Source: Leptospira weilii (GTDB lineage: Bacteria; Spirochaetota; Leptospiria; Leptospirales; Leptospiraceae). Taken from it: a DNA stretch of 40,000 nt. Below are positions 1-18,267 of the stretch, piece by piece; the first letter of the stretch is position 1; every line of letters starts with the position of its first letter. Made by a program: the position numbers and the translations under genes. The notes beneath the pieces are model-generated. The model ran no database searches. It saw nothing but the letters and a program-made list of their open reading frames with translations, and was not told the DNA's origin. Where the stretch lies: NCBI RefSeq assembly GCF_006874765.1, contig NZ_CP040840.1, positions 3,265,001-3,305,000 on the forward strand, read 5' to 3'.

Positions 1-753
<753 letters not shown>

Positions 754-810
754 ACGTATCCGCTCAAACCATCTTACAGCAAATCATCAAACTAGACGCA
801 AGCAAAGATT

Positions 811-1914
<1,104 letters not shown>

Positions 1915-1959
1915 GAAGAAAGTAGAGGTATCGATGATAGAACGCGTATTTCCTCACAC

Positions 1960-2054
1960 TACTGATCCCTATAAAAATAGAGTACCGCTAATTTAAGCAT
2001 AAATCCCGCGTTTAAACGCAGAATTTTGGGCACTCTATTATGTAGAGATGAGTA
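1960..2054 (+). repeat. Family A miniature inverted-repeat element, copy 1
   Basis: The element is 91 bp (1962-2052) between TA dinucleotides at 1960-1961 and 2053-2054. Left end is CTGATCCCTATAAAAATAGA, right end is TCTATTATGTAGAGATGAG. The two ends are imperfect inverted repeats of about 21 bp. There is no coding capacity. One extra A in the left end sets this copy apart from the 90-bp copies. Confidence 0.8.
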
Positions 2055-2278
2055 ACATCGTACAATACGAGTCTATAAAACATCTTACCTTCCTTCTTTT
2101 GTTTCAAGAATAGAAACACACTTTCAATTTCATCTTTCATTTTGTCATCGAAGCTTACGAGTATGTATTGATCTACCTAAGTCCATTACTTCTGTTCAAA
2201 TATATTCCGCAACCTGCACCTAGATCAAATCGTATACTGGCTTGCAAACAAACTCGAACTTGAATTGATTTCGAATCT

Positions 2279-2372
2279 TACTGATCTCTATAAAATAGAG
2301 TACCATTAGTTTGAGTATAAATCCCTCGTTTAGACGCAGAATTTTGAACACTCTATTATGTAGAGATCAGTA
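2279..2372 (+). repeat. Family A miniature inverted-repeat element, copy 2
   Basis: The element is 90 bp (2281-2370) flanked by TA at 2279-2280 and 2371-2372. It begins CTGATCTCTATAAAATAGAG and ends CTCTATTATGTAGAGATCAG. Here the outer six bases (CTGATC / GATCAG) are perfectly complementary. Confidence 0.8.
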
Positions 2373-2507
2373 AGAGTTTCCAAACCTTAAAAAGAATCAG
2401 TTACGATCATTCCATAAGTTCGTAATAAACGTATAAGCTCTCGCGTTTCAAATGGTGAGGGGTTTAGTCACCATAGATTTTAGGACTTTACACGCTACAC
2501 TATCCAC

Positions 2508-2601
2508 TACTGATCCCTATAAAATAGAGTACCGTTAATTTGGGCACAAATCCCATGTTTCAATGCAGAATTTTAGACACTCTATTATGTAGAGATGAGT
2601 A
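2508..2601 (+). repeat. Family A miniature inverted-repeat element, copy 3
   Basis: The element is 90 bp (2510-2599) flanked by TA. It differs at only one base from the copy inside the IS5 transposase (18270-18359), where CTCTATTATG reads CTCTGTTATG. This near-identity suggests both inserted recently. Confidence 0.85.
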
Positions 2602-2869
2602 ATCCCTAAAACACTGACATCTAATACACTGACTCCTAAAACGTTCCCACATCTGAGACCTTGAAACGAACTTTAGTATACACAAACGCTCCCTTTAAGA
2701 GTTCATCCGATCGAACAACTTTCCCACTGAGAGATATGTTTCGGCGTCGTATTTGATTCGCATTCTCGTCAAACTTCAATATACGTTTCACCAAACGACA
2801 CTTAAGCGACAAGATTTACGCCCTTGAAACACTTTTTTATAAAAAACTACTATTCTTTTTCAGATCGTA

Positions 2870-2902
2870 TATAATAAAGACGTTCATAAAAAGGAATGGA
2901 GA
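2870..2902 (+). promoter_or_regulatory. Probable -10 box and RBS of sphingomyelinase-like gene
   Basis: A perfect TATAAT lies at 2870-2875, 33 bases before the start codon, and a GGAG ribosome binding site lies about 8 bases before the ATG at 2909. No good -35 hexamer is seen at the expected distance, so the promoter call is tentative. Confidence 0.4.
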
Positions 2903-2908
2903 TAAATT

Positions 2909-5263
<2,355 letters not shown>

Positions 5264-5280
5264 AAATTCCAGAATCAATC

Positions 5281-5315
5281 AAGAGGCGTGCGTATTTGTA
5301 CGCCTCTTTGTATAT
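5281..5315 (+). terminator. Rho-independent terminator of sphingomyelinase-like gene
   Basis: A 9-bp perfect stem (AAGAGGCGT / ACGCCTCTT) with a 10-base loop starts 17 bases after the stop codon. A T-rich stretch (TTTGTATATCTTT) follows. Confidence 0.75.
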
Positions 5316-5924
5316 CTTTAAAGTGTGTTCCAAAACCTTGAAATACACTAGCTACAGTCATCAGTAAGTTTGTAACAAAAAACGCAAGAGTTCCCGCAAA
5401 TTACATCTTCTTTGGAAAAGTTTTTATAGATTTTTCGACAACCTTTTTCGTTGTTCGAGTTCTCACATCCTACTCATCTATACATAATAGAGTGTCTAAA
5501 ATTCTGCGTCTAAACGTGGATTTGTGCTCAAATCAACGGTACTCTATTTTATAGGGATCCGTAAAATTTTAAAACAAGCTCCAAGTAAAACGATTATTGA
5601 AATGAATCATTCCCTTTATAGGAGAAAAGTTTCATTGTAAGGATGAATACTCGCACACGTAAAAGATCAGTAAAACGAATTTGAGTTTCATGTTGAATCC
5701 GAAAATTTAGGCCGAGTAATTTTTAAATATGGAGATAGATACACGAAATCAAACAATCCCCATCATTGGGACTTTCAATAAAAAAAGAGCAGAGAAACGT
5801 AAACGCCCAACGAAACTCCTACAAACATAAAATTATCCTCAAACGGAATCGAAACTCTTTTCAACATAAAAAAGGATGAAAGTTCTTTACAAGATTTCAT
5901 TTTCTTTTTTAAAACTACAGTATC
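5316..5924. other. Intergenic region upstream of thiM
   Basis: This AT-rich stretch has no supported gene. It contains one reverse-oriented family A element (5471-5563). I looked for a TPP riboswitch before thiM and saw neither the CTGAGA core nor the ACCTGATCTGG-like segment. Confidence 0.6.
5471..5563 (-). repeat. Family A miniature inverted-repeat element, copy 4
   Basis: The element is 89 bp (5473-5561) flanked by TA. It is in the opposite orientation to copies 1-3, so the sphingomyelinase-like gene is bracketed by inverted family A elements. Plus-strand ends are CTCATCTATACATAATAGAG and CTCTATTTTATAGGGATCCG. Confidence 0.8.
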
Positions 5925-6719
<795 letters not shown>

Positions 6720-6945
6720 ATATAGATATTCCAAACCAACCTCTTGAAAAAACTTTCAATTCTATTTTGAGAGCAATGCATTATCTTTGTTCGGAAGTAT
6801 TGATTCGAACCGCCTCTAAATTTTTTCCGTGATGAATTCTTATAAAATTTGAATCTTGACTATTCCTCTTTTTCCCCTAAAATAATACGGGCATAAAGTC
6901 TTAACAGATCCAAGTATGAATCCAAACGGATCGCTCGAGGAAAAT

Positions 6946-7389
<444 letters not shown>

Positions 7390-7412
7390 AATCTATTCCT
7401 CCTTAAACCCCT

Positions 7413-7449
7413 TTCAAAACGCTTTCCATTTTTGAGAAAGCGTTTTGAA
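7413..7449 (+). terminator. Strong stem-loop after host-attachment family gene
   Basis: A 14-bp perfect stem (TTCAAAACGCTTTC / GAAAGCGTTTTGAA) with a 9-base loop lies 23 bases after the stop codon. There is no T-run after it, so it may be a terminator or an mRNA-stabilising hairpin. Confidence 0.55.
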
Positions 7450-7653
7450 GGTAACCTAACTTCGTTCCTTAAAAAAAACGCTCAAGGCATTTTTGACATA
7501 GACAAAAGCGATTATCTCCGTGAAATTCACTCTTGCTCTAACCAATCAATGATTCAGCGACCATACGTATGTTTTTTAAGTTCGAAAAATTTTTCTAAAT
7601 TTTTAGCAGAAAACCCTCTTTCTATAAAAATCTGCTTTGCAGATTTGATCTAC

Positions 7654-7730
7654 AACGCGACCTAAACACCGACCCATAGGAAGGTGTTTACTGAGTTTAG
7701 GAAGCGTTGTGTCTGAGTTGTTTTAAGACT
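7654..7730 (+). repeat. Partial copy of dispersed repeat (CAACGCGACCTAAAC module)
   Basis: The sequence running from CAACGCGACCTAAACACCG to GGAAGCGTTGTGTCTGAG closely matches 22262-22333. It contains the inverted pieces AACGC / GCGTT and CTAAAC / GTTTA, so it can fold. Confidence 0.7.
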
Positions 7731-8032
7731 AAAAATATCTCCCGATGTATAATATCCAAAACCCGCTATATCAGTCCGATCAATCATCGCGAATGCTTTT
7801 CTCTAACGAGTTCATATTGGATGGCAAAAATGCGAAAGAATATTTATGGCTCCGATTGGAGCACCATATCAGAGCCCATCTTAAAATCTTAAGAAAATCA
7901 GTTAACCATTTAATAAGCTCGTAATAATACATAGCAGTCCCCGTTTTAGTGGATAGGTTTCAGAGTTCAGTGTAGCGTCCTAGAAAAAGTTGTCAATAAA
8001 AGGCGACAACAATCAAACGTTACAGCTGTTCC

Positions 8033-8125
8033 TACTCATCTATACATATAAAGTGTCTAAAATTCTGCGTCTAAACGTGGAATTTGTGCTCAAATCAACG
8101 ATACTCTGTTTTATAGGGATCCGTA
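8033..8125 (-). repeat. Family A miniature inverted-repeat element, copy 5
   Basis: The element is about 89 bp (8035-8123) with TA on both sides, in reverse orientation and most similar to copy 4. Its first TIR is slightly eroded (CTCATCTATACATATAAAG). Confidence 0.75.
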
Positions 8126-8157
8126 ATTCCATCCACTCGTCCCTAAGACCAAATCTT

Positions 8158-8246
8158 GTGGGAGTTCCTACAGATTACGTCGTATTGGCGGTTTATACCG
8201 CTTTTATGCGGTTTTTCCTGTCGTTTAGAATTGTAGGAGTTCCTAC
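8158..8246 (+). repeat. Two short palindromes of GTAGGAGTTCCTAC type
   Basis: GTGGGAGTTCCTAC (8158-8171) and GTAGGAGTTCCTAC (8233-8246) can each form a six-base-pair stem (the first with one G-T pair). Related pieces (AAGTCCCTAC, GTAGTTCCCAC) occur near 13278-13333. This looks like a dispersed short palindromic element. Confidence 0.45.
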
Positions 8247-8346
8247 TTTTGAGGCAAGCTCCGATCTTCGGAAAGAAATGGACAGAATTCTCATCTTTCG
8301 ATTATTTTGATTTCTCTTTCAACAAACTGAATACTCGGAGATTCGG

Positions 8347-9894
<1,548 letters not shown>

Positions 9895-10203
9895 GTTTCG
9901 AAACATAAGACAAAAAAGCACTTTATCTTTGCTTAAAATGCCGATCTCAATCATTCTAAGATATTTTTGAGATCAGTTATAGTACGAGTTTCTACAATTC
10001 TAAAGTTTTAGGACAAGTTCTAAACATTCCTAAAGATAAATAGGATAAATTTTGAACATCTTTTCCGAACTCGGATATAAAAACCGCTGATACGACATAG
10101 ACAACTATCCTTATCTTTTATAACCTTAAGTGACAACCACGACCATTTTGCTTTCGTATTCGATCTCTTACATTTTTGAATTCTTTTTTCTTGCAGGAGT
10201 AAT
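9895..10203. other. Intergenic region
   Basis: AT-rich, with no gene and no family A element. A weak inverted repeat (GATCTCAA / TTGAGATC, 16-base loop) lies at about 9942-9974. The last bases carry AGGAG, the ribosome binding site of the next gene. Confidence 0.5.
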
Positions 10204-11244
<1,041 letters not shown>

Positions 11245-11662
11245 TTTTTCAACGTTCCCGTTCAAAGGACCGTAGGGATAGTCTTGCGTTGAAAGAACCA
11301 AGGAAAAGTTGCCAGCTCGGAAAAGCCGCGTATGTATCTTTGCTAAGAACTCGTTTTAAAAACGAGTGAGCGATCGAGTCGGAGTCAAGAAATTAAAATT
11401 AGAGAAAAAGAATATACAATTTCTTGACAGAGAAGCACTCTATTTTGACCCATAGGGAAAAATATTGAGTTCGAGCGCGACACTCTGCGCATTAAAAACG
11501 AAAAAATTCCCGCAGAGGCCCGCTTTTTAGAGATCAGGGATCAGTGAATAGAAGTCAGAGATTTTACAGAAGAAGAAAATCAGCCTTTGTTAAAGGCCAA
11601 CCATCTACTCATCCTATCCACTGATTCCTGACGTCTGACCCCTAAAACCTATCCACTAGTAC
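11245..11662. other. Intergenic region with dispersed-repeat fragments
   Basis: No gene seen. A palindrome ACTCGTTTTAAAAACGAGT lies at 11349-11367. Around 11447-11487 is a GACCCATAGGGA...GAGCGCGAC segment sharing pieces with the dispersed repeat at 7654 and 22256. The region converges on a minus-strand gene. Confidence 0.5.
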
Positions 11663-13019
<1,357 letters not shown>

Positions 13020-13057
13020 TTTTCAGATTATTTCCTCGTTTACAGTTCTATTCTCAC

Positions 13058-13150
13058 TACTGATCCCTACATAATAGAGTGTCCAAAATTCTGCGTCTAA
13101 ACACGGATTTGCGCTCAAATTAACGGTATTCTATTTTATAGGGATGAGTA
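13058..13150 (-). repeat. Family A miniature inverted-repeat element, copy 6
   Basis: The element is 89 bp (13060-13148) flanked by TA on both sides. Internal order shows reverse orientation (GTCCAAAATTCTGCGTCTAA near the left). It lies 39 bases after the stop of the globin-like gene. Confidence 0.8.
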
Positions 13151-13225
13151 ATGCCTACGTAATAGATTTGTCTTGAATTTTTGTGACCGAACCGGCGTTT
13201 AGAAGCGAAACTTTCGACAATCTAT

Positions 13226-13421
13226 TATTATAACGTGAGTTCGGCGGTTGAAAATGAGAAGAATTTTCTAAAAATAGAAGTCCCTACTTTTAAAATTTGC
13301 TCGTAAAATCGCGATTTGTTGTAGTTCCCACATTTTAAGAACAGATTTACAGAGTTCAAATTCCAACTTCCTACAAAAAAGATGAATCATGGATTTCTTA
13401 TGTCGAACTCACGTATTATAC
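13226..13421. repeat. Possible further miniature element (inverted pair ACGTGAGTTCG)
   Basis: ACGTGAGTTCG at 13233-13243 and CGAACTCACGT at 13404-13414 are perfect inverted repeats about 160 bp apart, each with a TATTATA / TATAATA-like flank outside. The interior has no open reading frame. Only one copy is in the window. Confidence 0.35.
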
Positions 13422-13547
13422 GGTTCTCAGTAACGATTTCCAATACGAAGACTATCTCAAAAAACCTCGACTCTGTCTCAATAAAACTCTTAAATTAGAG
13501 TTATAGAATACTTTTGATTGTTTGAAAAATGTATGGTTTTCATTTAC

Positions 13548-13572
13548 GCCGCCGAGCCTTTTTCTCGGCGGC
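13548..13572 (-). terminator. GC-rich hairpin after small lipoprotein gene
   Basis: A 9-bp perfect stem (GCCGCCGAG / CTCGGCGGC) with a 7-base loop starts 8 bases after the lipoprotein stop codon on the minus strand. No T-run follows on that strand, but position and strength suggest termination. Confidence 0.6.
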
Positions 13573-13579
13573 AAAAAAA

Positions 13580-14308
13580 TCACTTAATTTTAATCGTAGA
13601 TTTATAGGTCTGCGAATCTTTTATCTTTTCCTCACCGATCGTCCCGGTGATTTCCACAGTCTCTTCGATCGTTATAGTCATTTTATCAATATCGTCCATA
13701 TTGGCAAAAGAATACTTCGCATTGTTCGATGTGAAAGTAAGATCGATTTTCGGATATACGAAGCCGTTTACGGTATAAGAATCTGTGCGCATCCTTTGAG
13801 TACTGTTCATCGTATATTTCATCTCGGTCATTGGGACATTCGGATTCAAATTTCCATCCATTACTATTTCTGCTCTTCCATCTAAGGTTATTTCTCCCTC
13901 GATCTTGACAAGAAAAGTCTCACCGCCCTGCATCGTAGGCGCCATTTGTTGACAATTTTCGAACGTCATTTTTGTACCGGTATACTGCATACTGAATCCG
14001 TTAGCCGTTTGATTATCGGTATAATCGCCCGACAAAGTCATCTTTCCTGCCAAAGGGCAATCCTTAGACTGATTGATTGTAGCAAAAGGAGATGCGTTTC
14101 CTCTGGAATAAGCCCCTTGTTGTCCAGGGTTGTTGTTATTTCTCCTTAAAAGGCTCAAAGCGGAATATATCCCGGGAGTTCCCGGATCCGTAGGTTGAAG
14201 CGCCGCCAAGAGAAGCGCATTGTTGAGAGACTTGTCTTCGTTTTTGTTAGCACAGTTCGAAAAGAACAACGCTAAGAACAATACAACGGCTATTTTTTTT
14301 TGAAACAT
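13580..14308 (-). CDS. Small lipoprotein of unknown function
   Basis: A 242-residue lipoprotein. The signal peptide MFQKKIAVVLFLALFFSNC ends at Cys19, a spirochaete-type lipobox. Next comes a Leptospira-typical segment (NNALLLAALQ) and then a mostly beta-rich domain with a pair of cysteines (around DCPLAGKMTLSG and MTFENCQQ) and repeated statements of the type xGEITLDGRAEIVMDG and TITIEETVEITGTIG. The start at 14308 was chosen over a longer reading frame because GGAGG lies eight bases upstream. It follows the collagenase gene on the same strand, 138 bases apart with a hairpin between, so co-transcription is possible but not certain. It is probably surface or periplasmic; no known function. 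Confidence 0.8.
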   Translation of the reverse strand: MFQKKIAVVLFLALFFSNCANKNEDKSLNNALLLAALQPTDPGTPGIYSALSLLRRNNNNPGQQGAYSRGNASPFATINQSKDCPLAGKMTLSGDYTDNQTANGFSMQYTGTKMTFENCQQMAPTMQGGETFLVKIEGEITLDGRAEIVMDGNLNPNVPMTEMKYTMNSTQRMRTDSYTVNGFVYPKIDLTFTSNNAKYSFANMDDIDKMTITIEETVEITGTIGEEKIKDSQTYKSTIKIK

Positions 14309-14402
14309 ATTTGAATCCTCCAAATGGTTACAAATATGCCAACGAACCTCGTTTTTTTTTGTGCCACAAAAAAAGCTGCAGATGAAAATTAAATTCGGGA
14401 TA

Positions 14403-14439
14403 TGTCCAGTCCATCCGAATCGATTGGATGAACTGGACA
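14403..14439 (-). terminator. Hairpin after the collagenase gene
   Basis: TGTCCAGTCCATCC and GGATGAACTGGACA pair with a single mismatch around a 9-base loop, 7 bases after the collagenase stop codon. It could terminate or attenuate transcription into the small lipoprotein gene. Confidence 0.5.
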
Positions 14440-14446
14440 AAGTCAT

Positions 14447-17116
14447 TTAGATATTACAACTCGAAGTTGCGGCTAAATATTTTCTACCGTCGGGCAGATT
14501 GATTGTATCAACAGAATTGAAATTACAATCGAGTCTTCTATAAAACGAAGGTCTCATCGTATAGATTTCCGATTTCAATTCGTTCAATTCTTTGTTTAAA
14601 AACTCATACATTTCTTCATACGTAGCCGTATTTGGAAACGCAGTAGTAACGATCGGAGTGTTGCAAGTTGTGCCCGATCCGGTAGACGGAGTTGCAAAAC
14701 AAGTAGAATTTACGCCTATTCTTGTATTTTGAAAATCAGATTGACTCCGCTGAGGATGTCTATAAGAAATTCGAGGACGGTACGCTAACGGCCCTTCACA
14801 AGAATAAATTGCAACAGGCCGAACAAAATTCAAATGTTTGTTAAAACGAATTTCTCCCATTCTACAATTCATAGCCTTAAAGTTATTTAAGCCGGTATTT
14901 TCCAACGTAGACATAAGATCGTTAATTCTTGAATTGAAATCGGACCAAGCAGCGCTCCAATCTGGACTAGAAACTGCATCTCCAAACATCAAACCTCGAC
15001 AAGAAAAACGACTATTGAGTCCGAACGCGGCAATTGTGCATTTTGCCTTAGACCCGGTGGTCGTCCTTCTAAAAAAAGATCGAATGACTCTCGATCTATT
15101 GGTAGACAAATTCGCTAAATCCGGAGCGCTCGTGGACGGATCCGTAAGACTGTCTACGGTCCCAACTAAGTAGTCTAAATACGCTTGAAACGAAGTATTG
15201 AGCCGCATGTCGCGGGACATTTGAGCAATCAAGGAATCAAACTCCTGAATATTAGAATCACGTAATGTACTAATTAAGTCTCTCAAGATATCTTTTTTAT
15301 AGGCATAAAGAAAATTGAAAAAGCTACCAGAGTATCTATAGAATTTAAAATTTCCATAACGCGCCTTTAGGATTTCTGAAATGTCCATCCTAGAAGAACC
15401 GTCATTTTTAATTCCGGAAACTAAACTTTTACGTGGAAGAATTTCTCTCGAATTACTACCGGCTAAAAATTCTGCAATCCCTTCTTCGAACCAACTAAGT
15501 CTTTCATTGTCATGGGCCGGAGTTTGAGACCATAAGCCTGGAATTATAAATCTACCCACAAGGTAATGAGAATATTCGTGGCGCAATAATTCTTCGAGAG
15601 TATATATACTTTCCGCAGGAGTGCGCTGGAACGTATAGAGTACCTTATCTCGCTCTATATAAATTCCACCGTTATCCGTAGGGAGATCAAATAAAAAAGG
15701 ATGAAAAGTTTCGTAATCCTTTCTAGATCCATACACATACATGGAAATAGTGTCGGTCGTATCTCCGGACACGGGAGCGTGAATTCCTACCAGACGGAAA
15801 AACTGAGATTCCACTTGTTTAAGAGCGTGATATAGAGGTTGAATTTCATCGATCGATAAAGGCGTATGCACGATTTGCGCTTTATCGTCGAAATAATATG
15901 TGTTTGGAAAAACCATCGCTTCTACAACTTTTCTGGTATCGCTCAAACAAATTCGTCCGATTCGTAAATCCGCACAGTCTGAATTTCGAGTCAACGCTTT
16001 GATTGCTTGAAGATACGGTTGCGAAACGTATGGATATATTTCTAGAACCTCGGTCAAAGCTGAGGTAATCTCCGGTTTAAAATTAGGAAAATACTCGTAC
16101 ATTCTATCCAAACTGAATACCGCATTGTTAATGATCCAGACCTGAGAATCCGTGTTGAAACTTGTATCAATAGCCAATCTTCTCAGTTTATCAATCAATC
16201 TAGAATCGATTCTTGTTTGAAATTCATGGAAATTCGGATGAATATGGCGTTTAATCAATGTAAAAGCCCCATCCAAAGCCTCCATCTGAGAATAGCTATT
16301 TGTTAATCTTTGTGGATCTCTCAAGGTAGCTTCAAAGAAAGAGAGGAGACCCGAATAAGCCGCATGTCCAATTCTTGCATTACTCGCCGCTGTAAAGTAG
16401 AATTGTAAAACCTTTCCAGCATCGTCAGTCTCATCTAGAAAATGGGCGCTATTTGCAAAAGTCCGCATTGGAGCAACCAAAGCCTTGGAGATCTGATCTT
16501 CATCGAATGGAATGGAAGGGTGAGAGTTTTTTACATAGTATCCCGCCCAAAACATTCTGAATAGTTGTATAAAGCTCAAATCATTGTTACCTTTGTACAA
16601 AGGAGCAAGAACATTCAGTCGATTGACTACTTCAAGCATGTTCGCTTGCGAATAAATATCATCCGTGTACTGATCGTAATCCCAAACAAACTGATCCACA
16701 CACTTTATGTCATGTGTTTCCAAAAATTTGACGAAGTCTTTCGGTTGTAAACGCGCAACATAACTTCCCGTGCAATCTTTAGTTACATTTTGTGCGGTTG
16801 TGTTTGAAGAAGGGTTGTTAGGCCCGAAAGTCATAACCGACGGAATGAGAATTCTTTTTTCCCCGTCTGTGATTCTATCAAAGTCATGTTCGTCTTCCAC
16901 TTGAATGGATTTAAAACCTATCGGTTCGTCTAACGAACTGACGCTTTTTATTACCGATCTCGTCGCAGCTTCTTGTTGTTTGATCTGACCAAGCATTGCA
17001 ACAAGCAAGCTAAAATCATTTTTAAAGCGATCACTTCGGCTACTACTACACCCTAACGAAAAGGTTGATATTACGCTTAACGCTAGAACTATTTTACATT
17101 TTATATTCTTTATCAT
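14447..17116 (-). CDS. colA: M9-family collagenase lipoprotein
   Basis: An 889-residue secreted zinc metalloprotease with a lipoprotein signal peptide (LSVISTFSLGC, Cys23). Residues about 100-400 form a helical activator-like region as in bacterial collagenases. The catalytic domain follows, with HEYSHYLVGRF at 513-523 (zinc ligands His513 and His517, base Glu514) and WFEEGIAEF at 542-550. Glu545 lies 28 residues after His517, the same spacing as the third zinc ligand in Clostridium ColG. The C-terminal ~330 residues have many cysteines and no visible PKD or collagen-binding domain. Leptospiral ColA is reported to aid tissue invasion; an equivalent role is inferred here. The ATG is preceded by AGGGA at a good distance. 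It is followed by a small lipoprotein gene. Confidence 0.9.
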   Translation of the reverse strand: MIKNIKCKIVLALSVISTFSLGCSSSRSDRFKNDFSLLVAMLGQIKQQEAATRSVIKSVSSLDEPIGFKSIQVEDEHDFDRITDGEKRILIPSVMTFGPNNPSSNTTAQNVTKDCTGSYVARLQPKDFVKFLETHDIKCVDQFVWDYDQYTDDIYSQANMLEVVNRLNVLAPLYKGNNDLSFIQLFRMFWAGYYVKNSHPSIPFDEDQISKALVAPMRTFANSAHFLDETDDAGKVLQFYFTAASNARIGHAAYSGLLSFFEATLRDPQRLTNSYSQMEALDGAFTLIKRHIHPNFHEFQTRIDSRLIDKLRRLAIDTSFNTDSQVWIINNAVFSLDRMYEYFPNFKPEITSALTEVLEIYPYVSQPYLQAIKALTRNSDCADLRIGRICLSDTRKVVEAMVFPNTYYFDDKAQIVHTPLSIDEIQPLYHALKQVESQFFRLVGIHAPVSGDTTDTISMYVYGSRKDYETFHPFLFDLPTDNGGIYIERDKVLYTFQRTPAESIYTLEELLRHEYSHYLVGRFIIPGLWSQTPAHDNERLSWFEEGIAEFLAGSNSREILPRKSLVSGIKNDGSSRMDISEILKARYGNFKFYRYSGSFFNFLYAYKKDILRDLISTLRDSNIQEFDSLIAQMSRDMRLNTSFQAYLDYLVGTVDSLTDPSTSAPDLANLSTNRSRVIRSFFRRTTTGSKAKCTIAAFGLNSRFSCRGLMFGDAVSSPDWSAAWSDFNSRINDLMSTLENTGLNNFKAMNCRMGEIRFNKHLNFVRPVAIYSCEGPLAYRPRISYRHPQRSQSDFQNTRIGVNSTCFATPSTGSGTTCNTPIVTTAFPNTATYEEMYEFLNKELNELKSEIYTMRPSFYRRLDCNFNSVDTINLPDGRKYLAATSSCNI

Positions 17117-17238
17117 TTTGTATTCCCTTTCCCTTTTTTATTTTTTCCGTAATTGAAATTTTTATCTTTTTATAAAAGAAAAAAATTTTTATAAAAGAAA
17201 TTTAATTAATTCATTCCTTAAATATTAATTCCAATAAA

Positions 17239-17542
17239 TACGTTATGCGAAATTTATCATTATCGTGAGCCTTAAGAAATGAGCCTGAAAATGACATTGG
17301 GTCATTTCTAAATCAAAACAAATTAGTCTCTTTTTTATTCGATCGAATTTATTTACAAAAACAACGTTATGCGACATTAAAGATGACCATATAATAAAGT
17401 ACCTAATATTTGACATCGAATCAGTGTTTCGCGGTCAAATGACGGTACTCTATTTTATAGAGATCGGCAATGGGATAAAAATAATTTTATAGAGGTTATT
17501 CTAGAATTTTACTCAAAAATTATTTAAATATCGCATAACGTA
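17239..17542. repeat. Candidate miniature element bounded by CGTTATGCGA inverted repeats
   Basis: CGTTATGCGAAATTTA at 17241-17256 and its inverted form (TAAATATCGCATAACG, 17525-17540) differ at one base and are each flanked on the outer side by TA (17239-17240 and 17541-17542). A third, direct copy, CGTTATGCGA, lies inside at 17365-17374. It has no coding capacity and contains the degenerate family A copy. Confidence 0.5.
17382..17470 (-). repeat. Degenerate family A element, copy 7
   Basis: The right part reads GGTACTCTATTTTATAGAGATC, as in other reverse copies. The left part (ATATAATAAAGTACC) and the middle are strongly diverged. Its TA duplication is no longer clear, so this is probably an old insertion. 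Confidence 0.55.
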
Positions 17543-18267
17543 TATATTTTATCCCGTTAGGTTTGGATCCATAGAAAACGAAACAATAAGTTTATAGATC
17601 GTGGAAACTTAAAAGAAATTCGCTCGAAACGCGATACAAGTTCATAGTTGAATCACTTTTGAAAGATCTATTATCGAATTTTTAATACTATAAGTGTCTT
17701 CGAATAAAAATTTGATATAAAATTCAAATCTTACACCGTTACTTTGAATTTTACAGAAACTTTCCCTTATGCAAATTCATGTCCAAAAAATTATCCAAAG
17801 GAAGATAATTGAAACTGATCCCTAGAACGAGTCCGTCCCAAAACCTTCTTGTACTGATTGTCTAAAGAAATAGAAGCGACATTTGAACTCAAATTTAGGT
17901 CATTTAGGTATTCCCGGAAACGGCTTCATCCCTTATTACCAAAGATTAAAACAAACCGACTGAAAGGCGGTCGTCCCCGAGTAGAGGATAGAAAAGTAAT
18001 GGCAGCAATATTTTACAGAGTTCGAACGGGAGTTCAGTGGAGATATATACCCTCGATATTCGGATCAAAATCAACGTTACATAGAAGATTTCAGGCATGG
18101 GTAGCGGCAGGAGTATTTGATAAAATTGAGAAGGAAGCCTTAAAACTTTATGAGCGTCCTGTTAAAATTAGAACGAAAAGAATGGCAGCAGACGGGAGCT
18201 TCGCGAAGGCTCCAAAAGGGGGGACCTTCACGGGTCGAAACCCGACGGATCGCGGCAAAAGAGGCAT

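Larger units (their letters stand above)
1915..2908. other. Repeat-filled intergenic region upstream of sphingomyelinase-like gene
   Basis: This ~1 kb stretch has no convincing gene. It holds three family A miniature elements, all in the same orientation (listed separately). At 2398-2429 is a sequence (CAGTTACGATCATTCCATAA and onward) that recurs in altered form at 7898-7926. The last ~70 bases are AT-rich and probably carry the promoter of the lipoprotein gene at 2909. Confidence 0.7.
7450..8346. other. Repeat-rich intergenic region
   Basis: No supported gene. The region holds a module at 7654-7730 that recurs at 22256-22335, a copy of the degenerate CAGTTA...TCGTAATAA motif at 7898-7926, one family A element (8033-8125), and two copies of a short GTAGGAGTTCCTAC-type palindrome at 8158-8171 and 8233-8246. 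Confidence 0.6.
13020..13547. other. Repeat-bearing intergenic region
   Basis: No gene. It contains a reverse family A element (13058-13150), an 11-bp inverted repeat pair (13233-13243 and 13404-13414), and fragments of the GTAGGAGTTCCTAC-type palindrome near 13278 and 13319. Confidence 0.55.
17117..17827. other. AT-rich intergenic region upstream of collagenase
   Basis: No gene. It includes the collagenase promoter region, a 300-bp possible miniature element bounded by CGTTATGCGA inverted repeats (17241-17540), and a degenerate family A copy. A long run of T/A-rich DNA lies at 17150-17220. Confidence 0.5.

Noticed and set aside
5591..5924. TPP riboswitch before thiM
   Set aside because: Neither conserved core segment was found.
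7432..7665. 77-codon frame after the host-attachment family gene
   Set aside because: It starts inside the hairpin, has no ribosome binding site and no recognisable features.
7990..8310. 106-codon frame
   Set aside because: It is built largely from a family A element and the short palindromes.
14309..14446. N-terminal extension of the small lipoprotein
   Set aside because: The signal peptide and GGAGG site clearly place the start at 14308.
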